A stretch of DNA of 58,048 nt from Clostridia bacterium (lineage in GTDB: Bacteria; Bacteroidota; Bacteroidia; Bacteroidales; 4484-276), in assembly GCA_009928785.1 (NCBI GenBank), contig SABY01000010.1, positions 1-58,048 on the forward strand, given 5' to 3'. The position numbers and the translations under genes were made by a program. Shown in pieces: positions 54,907-58,048 of this stretch (the stretch's first letter is position 1; every line of letters begins with the position of its first letter). The notes beneath the pieces are model-generated. The model saw nothing but the letters and a program-made list of their open reading frames with translations. It had not been told where the DNA came from and did not search any database.

Positions 54907-55399
54907 AGTTGTAGTTTTTGATCATGGTTTCGCGTATTGTTTTTCGTGCACGCGAAAGATTAACACGGACGGTGTTCACATTCATCTTTACCACCGCTGC
55001 TATCTCCTCATATTCCATCTCTTCTACATCGCGCAAGTGCACAATTATTCGCTGCTGTTCGGGCAACTGGCTGATGATCGACAGCGCCAGTGCCGTATCA
55101 TCCTTTGCTTCCAGCGCCGAGGCCGGAGTTTGGTGGTGAGCCGGCTCGCTAATTCCGTTCAAAGAACTGTTTTGATAGCCTTTGGCTTTTATTCTGTCGA
55201 GGCACAAGTTGCGCGCGATTACCATGGCCAGCGCTGGTACGCTGCGATAGCCCGAAAGCTCAGCTCGTTTCTGCCACAGCCTTATCATTACTTCCTGTGC
55301 CACATCCTCACTGTCGGCGTTGCTGAGATAGTTCCGCGCCAGCCGGTAAACTTTGTCCTGATGCGGAAGCACCTCGTCGATAAATGCCTGTTGTGTCAT
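54887..55399 (-). CDS. ECF RNA polymerase sigma factor
   Basis: 170 aa. Region 2 with DSEDVAQEVMIRLWQ (about 28-42) and region 4 with EMEYEEIAAVVKMNVNTVRVNLSRARK (helix-turn-helix, about 130-156), joined by a short linker. Normal length for an ECF sigma. First gene of the operon with a putative anti-sigma and a DUF4252 protein, a recurrent Bacteroidota arrangement presumed to respond to envelope signals. Its target promoter cannot be identified here. Confidence 0.94.
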   Translation of the reverse strand: MTQQAFIDEVLPHQDKVYRLARNYLSNADSEDVAQEVMIRLWQKRAELSGYRSVPALAMVIARNLCLDRIKAKGYQNSSLNGISEPAHHQTPASALEAKDDTALALSIISQLPEQQRIIVHLRDVEEMEYEEIAAVVKMNVNTVRVNLSRARKTIRETMIKNYNYEYHGN

Positions 55400-55641
55400 C
55401 GGTAAGTCAGACGAATGGATTTTGATTTCATTACAAAAAGAAATTACGAATTAACGATTAATACTTCTTGTGTCGCCTTACTGCGCCGCCGACTGTGATT
55501 TTTGGCGACAAGATTTTAATACATCATCTATTGTCCCACGTCTGTTTTTAATTATTTTTGCGCCTTTCCGAAAAATTTCAACTGTTTCGGGACGATATTA
55601 ACAAACTAATATTCACTCATTATTCACAAAAATCTACAATT

Positions 55642-57174
55642 ATGTTCAAAGGACATCCCAAAGGATTGATAGCTGCAGCACTGGCCAACATGGGCGAACG
55701 CTTCGGCTTTTACACCATGATGGCGATTCTGTCGTTGTTTTTGATGGCCAAATTTGGCCTGGACGGAACCAATGCCGGATACATTTATGCCACCTTTTAC
55801 GCACTGATTTATATCCTGTCGCTGGTAGGCGGTTTAATTGCCGACAAAACGCGCAACTACAAAGGCACCATCATGGTGGGGCTTATCGTTATGTCGCTCG
55901 GATATCTGGCCATGGCCATTCCTTCGCGTACACCTGTTACCGACCAGACCACATATTTGGTAATCACCCTCATTGGTCTTTTCATCATTGCTTTTGGTAA
56001 CGGACTTTTCAAAGGCAACCTGCAGGCACTCGTCGGACAGATGTACGACAATAAAAAGTATGACAAGCTGCGCGATTCGGGATTTTCGTTGTTTTATATG
56101 TTTATCAACGTTGGCGCTATCTTCGCCCCTTTCATTGCGGTAGGAGTGCGCAACTGGTGGCTGCGTAGCAACGGCTATCTCTACGATGCCGAGCTACCCA
56201 AGCTGGCACATGCTTATCTTGATAAAACCATAAACGATGATGCCATGGTATCCTTACAGCAAAAAGCTGTAGATGCAACCATTGGAGGTGGCGCAGTAGA
56301 TATTCCCACTTTCGTGAATGAATACCTCAACGTGTTTGTCACCGGATTCCACTATGCTTTTGGGGTGGCTATTATTGCCATGGCTATTTCTTTTATCATT
56401 TACATGATGAACAAAAGACATTTCCCCGATCCACGCAAAGCAATGGATAGCAAAGAAGAAAAACTCTCACATCACGAGGTGAAGATGTCGATACAGGAAA
56501 TACGTCAGCGGATGTATGCCTTGTTTGCTGTGTTTGGCGTTGTTATCTTCTTTTGGTTCTCGTTCCATCAAAACGGACTCACCCTTACCTTTTTTGCCCG
56601 CGACTACACGCTGTTGCAGCTAGGAAGCTGGAAGCTTTCTGCTGAAATTTTCCAAAGTATGAATCCCTTCTTTGTGGTTTTTCTTACTCCGATAATTGTT
56701 GGTTTGTTTGGTTGGTTGCGTGCCAGAGGTATAGAGCCTTCCACTCCCAGAAAAATTGCTATCGGTATGGGCATAGCTGCACTGGCTTTTGTAGTTATGC
56801 TGGTTAGCTCACTGGGACTGCCGTTGTACGAAAGCATCGACCCCGACACCGGCGGCAAGCCGTTGGCCGACAGTATGAAGGTTACGCCATTCCTACTCAT
56901 CGGAACCTATTTTATTCTTACCGTTGCCGAGCTTTTCATCAGCCCGTTGGGGATTTCGTTCGTTTCAAAAGTTGCTCCGCCGCAGTACCAGGGCATTATG
57001 CAGGGCGGATGGCTGGGCGCTACCGCTTTGGGCAATCAGTTGCTCTTTATCGGTGCTATACTTTATCAGAATGTTCCCATCTGGATGACCTGGGGAATCT
57101 TCGTAATTGCTTGTACAGTGTCCATGCTCACGATGATATTTATGCTGCGCTGGCTCGAAAGAGTAGCCAGATAA
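55642..57174 (+). CDS. POT/PTR2-family proton-coupled peptide transporter
   Basis: 510 aa from the ATG at 55642 (MFKGHPKGLI); the earlier start adds 28 residues that do not fit the family. PTR2 signatures are present: NMGERFGFYTMMAIL (helix 1, with ExxERFxYY-like core) and SLFYMFINVGAIFAPF (FYxxINxG). About 12-14 membrane helices. Imports di- and tripeptides with protons across the inner membrane. A terminator follows at once. Divergent from the ECF sigma operon across a 240-bp gap in which I see no further gene. Confidence 0.94.
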   Translation: MFKGHPKGLIAAALANMGERFGFYTMMAILSLFLMAKFGLDGTNAGYIYATFYALIYILSLVGGLIADKTRNYKGTIMVGLIVMSLGYLAMAIPSRTPVTDQTTYLVITLIGLFIIAFGNGLFKGNLQALVGQMYDNKKYDKLRDSGFSLFYMFINVGAIFAPFIAVGVRNWWLRSNGYLYDAELPKLAHAYLDKTINDDAMVSLQQKAVDATIGGGAVDIPTFVNEYLNVFVTGFHYAFGVAIIAMAISFIIYMMNKRHFPDPRKAMDSKEEKLSHHEVKMSIQEIRQRMYALFAVFGVVIFFWFSFHQNGLTLTFFARDYTLLQLGSWKLSAEIFQSMNPFFVVFLTPIIVGLFGWLRARGIEPSTPRKIAIGMGIAALAFVVMLVSSLGLPLYESIDPDTGGKPLADSMKVTPFLLIGTYFILTVAELFISPLGISFVSKVAPPQYQGIMQGGWLGATALGNQLLFIGAILYQNVPIWMTWGIFVIACTVSMLTMIFMLRWLERVAR

Positions 57175-57198
57175 ATTCTTTTTCTTATTTATTTCAAA

Positions 57199-57238
57199 AG
57201 CAGAGGCGAACCATCGTGGTGCGTCTCTGCTGTTTTTT
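57199..57238 (+). terminator. rho-independent terminator of the peptide transporter gene
   Basis: AGCAGAGGCG pairs with CGTCTCTGCT (one G-T wobble), with an inner CCA/TGG stem and a T6 tail, 24 bp after the stop. Confidence 0.88.
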
Positions 57239-57638
57239 AGAAGAGAGAAGGAAGCTAGAAGTTAGAGGTTAGAAGTTAGAGGTTGGAAGTTAGAGGTTAG
57301 AAGTTAGAGGTTGGAAGTTAGATGTTGGAAGGGAGAGGTTGGAAGGGAGAGGTTGGAAGGGAGAGGTTGGAAGTTAGAGGTTAGAAGTTAGAGGTTGGAA
57401 GTTAGAGGTTAGAAGTTAGAGGTTAGAAGTTAGAGGTTAGAAGTTAGAGGTTGGAAGTTAGAGGTTAGAAGTTAGAGGTTGGAAGTTAGAGGTTGGAAGT
57501 TAGAGGTTGGAAGTTAGAGGTTAGAAGTTAGAGGTTGGAAGTTAGAGGTTAGAAGTTAGAGGTTAGAAGTTAGAGGTTGGAAGAGAGAGGTTGGAAGGGA
57601 GAAGGTTGGAAGAGAGAGGTTGGAAGGGAGAAGGTAGC
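57239..57638. repeat. 7-bp minisatellite (GAAGTTA/GAGGTTA/GAGGTTG)
   Basis: About 400 bp of tandem heptamers alternating between GAAGTTA and GAGGTTA/G, with a few 8-bp steps (GAAGGGAGA, AGAGAGAGG). It contains no gene. Related in style, though not in exact unit, to the array at 44138-44283. Confidence 0.95.
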
Positions 57639-57661
57639 ATTTGATTGTCGAAAGGTTCCGA

Positions 57662-57970
57662 ACAACAAACAACAAACTTGAGCGAAGCTGCCTGCACCGA
57701 CCCATCGGGGAAATCCCGAGAGCTTTGCGATTCGGGAAACAAACAACAAACAACAAACTTGAGCGAAGCTGCCTGCCCCGACCCATCGGGGAAATCCCGA
57801 GAGCTTTGCGATTCGGGAAACAAACAACAAACAACAAACAACGAACTTGAGCGAAGCTGCCTGCCCCGACCCATCGGGGAAATCCCGAGAGCTTTGCGAT
57901 TCGGGAAACAAACAACAAACAACAAACAACAAACAACAAACTTGAGCGAAGCTGCCTGCCCCGACCCATC
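57662..57970. repeat. nested repeat: 60-bp core with growing CAACAAA linker
   Basis: A core that begins GAGCGAAGCTGCCTGC and ends ATTCGGGAAA (60 bp) occurs at 57680, 57761 and 57849, with a broken fourth copy from 57944. The linkers between cores are made of the heptamer CAACAAA and grow from 18 to 25 to 32 bp, giving periods of 81, 88 and 95 bp. The core carries short hairpins (CCGACCCATCGGGG; TCCCGA...TCGGGA). All minus-strand frames here are repeat artefacts. The last 80 bp to the window end contain no feature I can support. Confidence 0.95.
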
Positions 57971-58048
57971 AGCGATTTTATTAGCCTTTATCGTTATAGT
58001 CTTTTTTTCTGCAAAAGCCTTAAGCCCAAACATGCCATTTTCTATTTT

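Noticed and set aside
57556..58033. Three overlapping minus-strand frames of 120-156 codons
   Set aside because: They are the same repeat peptides appearing in three frames of the nested 60-bp/7-bp repeat; no domain or ribosome site supports them.

Overview
The window looks like a chromosomal segment of an environmental member of the Bacteroidota. Six proteins end in a type IX secretion system (T9SS) sorting domain, with a seventh probable. Several promoters carry the Bacteroidota -7 element TAnnTTTG. Gene families typical of the phylum are present (DUF1566, DUF4252, LTD and choice-of-anchor J surface proteins, DUF4143 ATPases). I saw no rRNA, tRNA, CRISPR array or phage genes.

Region 1 (about 1-12,950, all minus strand) is the most striking part. 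Four operons encode: (i) a small LTXXQ/Spy-like secreted protein, a 2x[4Fe-4S] ferredoxin, a ferric-reductase-like membrane cytochrome and a Tat-exported fumarate-reductase-like flavoprotein; (ii) a second LTXXQ protein and a DUF1566 lipoprotein; (iii) a MacA-ATPase-MacB exporter; (iv) a DUF1566 protein and an arylsulfotransferase (ASST)-like protein, both with T9SS tails. Each operon, plus a fifth gene that probably starts at the left edge and reads out of the window, is preceded by the same composite element: two 9-bp direct repeats separated by 12 bp (21-bp period), then a T-tract, then a TAnnTTTG-type box exactly 28 bp downstream. The half-site fits the LytTR response-regulator consensus, so this is probably one envelope redox/efflux/stress regulon. 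Between operons (i) and (ii) lie a truncated ferredoxin fused to the last 37 codons of a macB copy. These are scars of a tandem duplication of the locus followed by deletion.

Region 2 (about 13,145-33,790) starts with a dnaK fragment, followed by five giant tandem secreted proteins (1118-1521 aa). They are shuffled from a few modules: a carbohydrate-binding-like N-terminal module, FN3-like, choice-of-anchor J, lamin-tail (LTD), Kre9/KNH-like, chitobiase-C-like and DUF5689-like. Four have T9SS tails; the fourth protein lacks one. Good rho-independent terminators separate most of them. A small secreted protein with an 11-residue repeat follows.

Region 3 (33,884-57,174) is mostly housekeeping and metabolism: pdxJ, a DUF3108 protein, leuS, proline dehydrogenase, an OvoA-type ovothiol synthase, guanine deaminase, a MalY/PatB-like lyase, a family 2 glycosyltransferase, a DUF4143 ATPase, an ATP-grasp protein, a prolyl oligopeptidase with a 37-aa ORF just upstream, a 5'-truncated delta-60/T9SS protein, an ECF sigma/putative anti-sigma/DUF4252 operon and a POT peptide transporter.

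The gaps of region 3 and the right end are rich in repeats: a 25-bp minisatellite, two 7-bp minisatellites, a 244-bp MITE-like element with a perfect 21-bp hairpin, three imperfect-hairpin repeats, and a nested 60-bp/7-bp repeat at the right edge. Many apparent ORFs there are by-products of the repeats.
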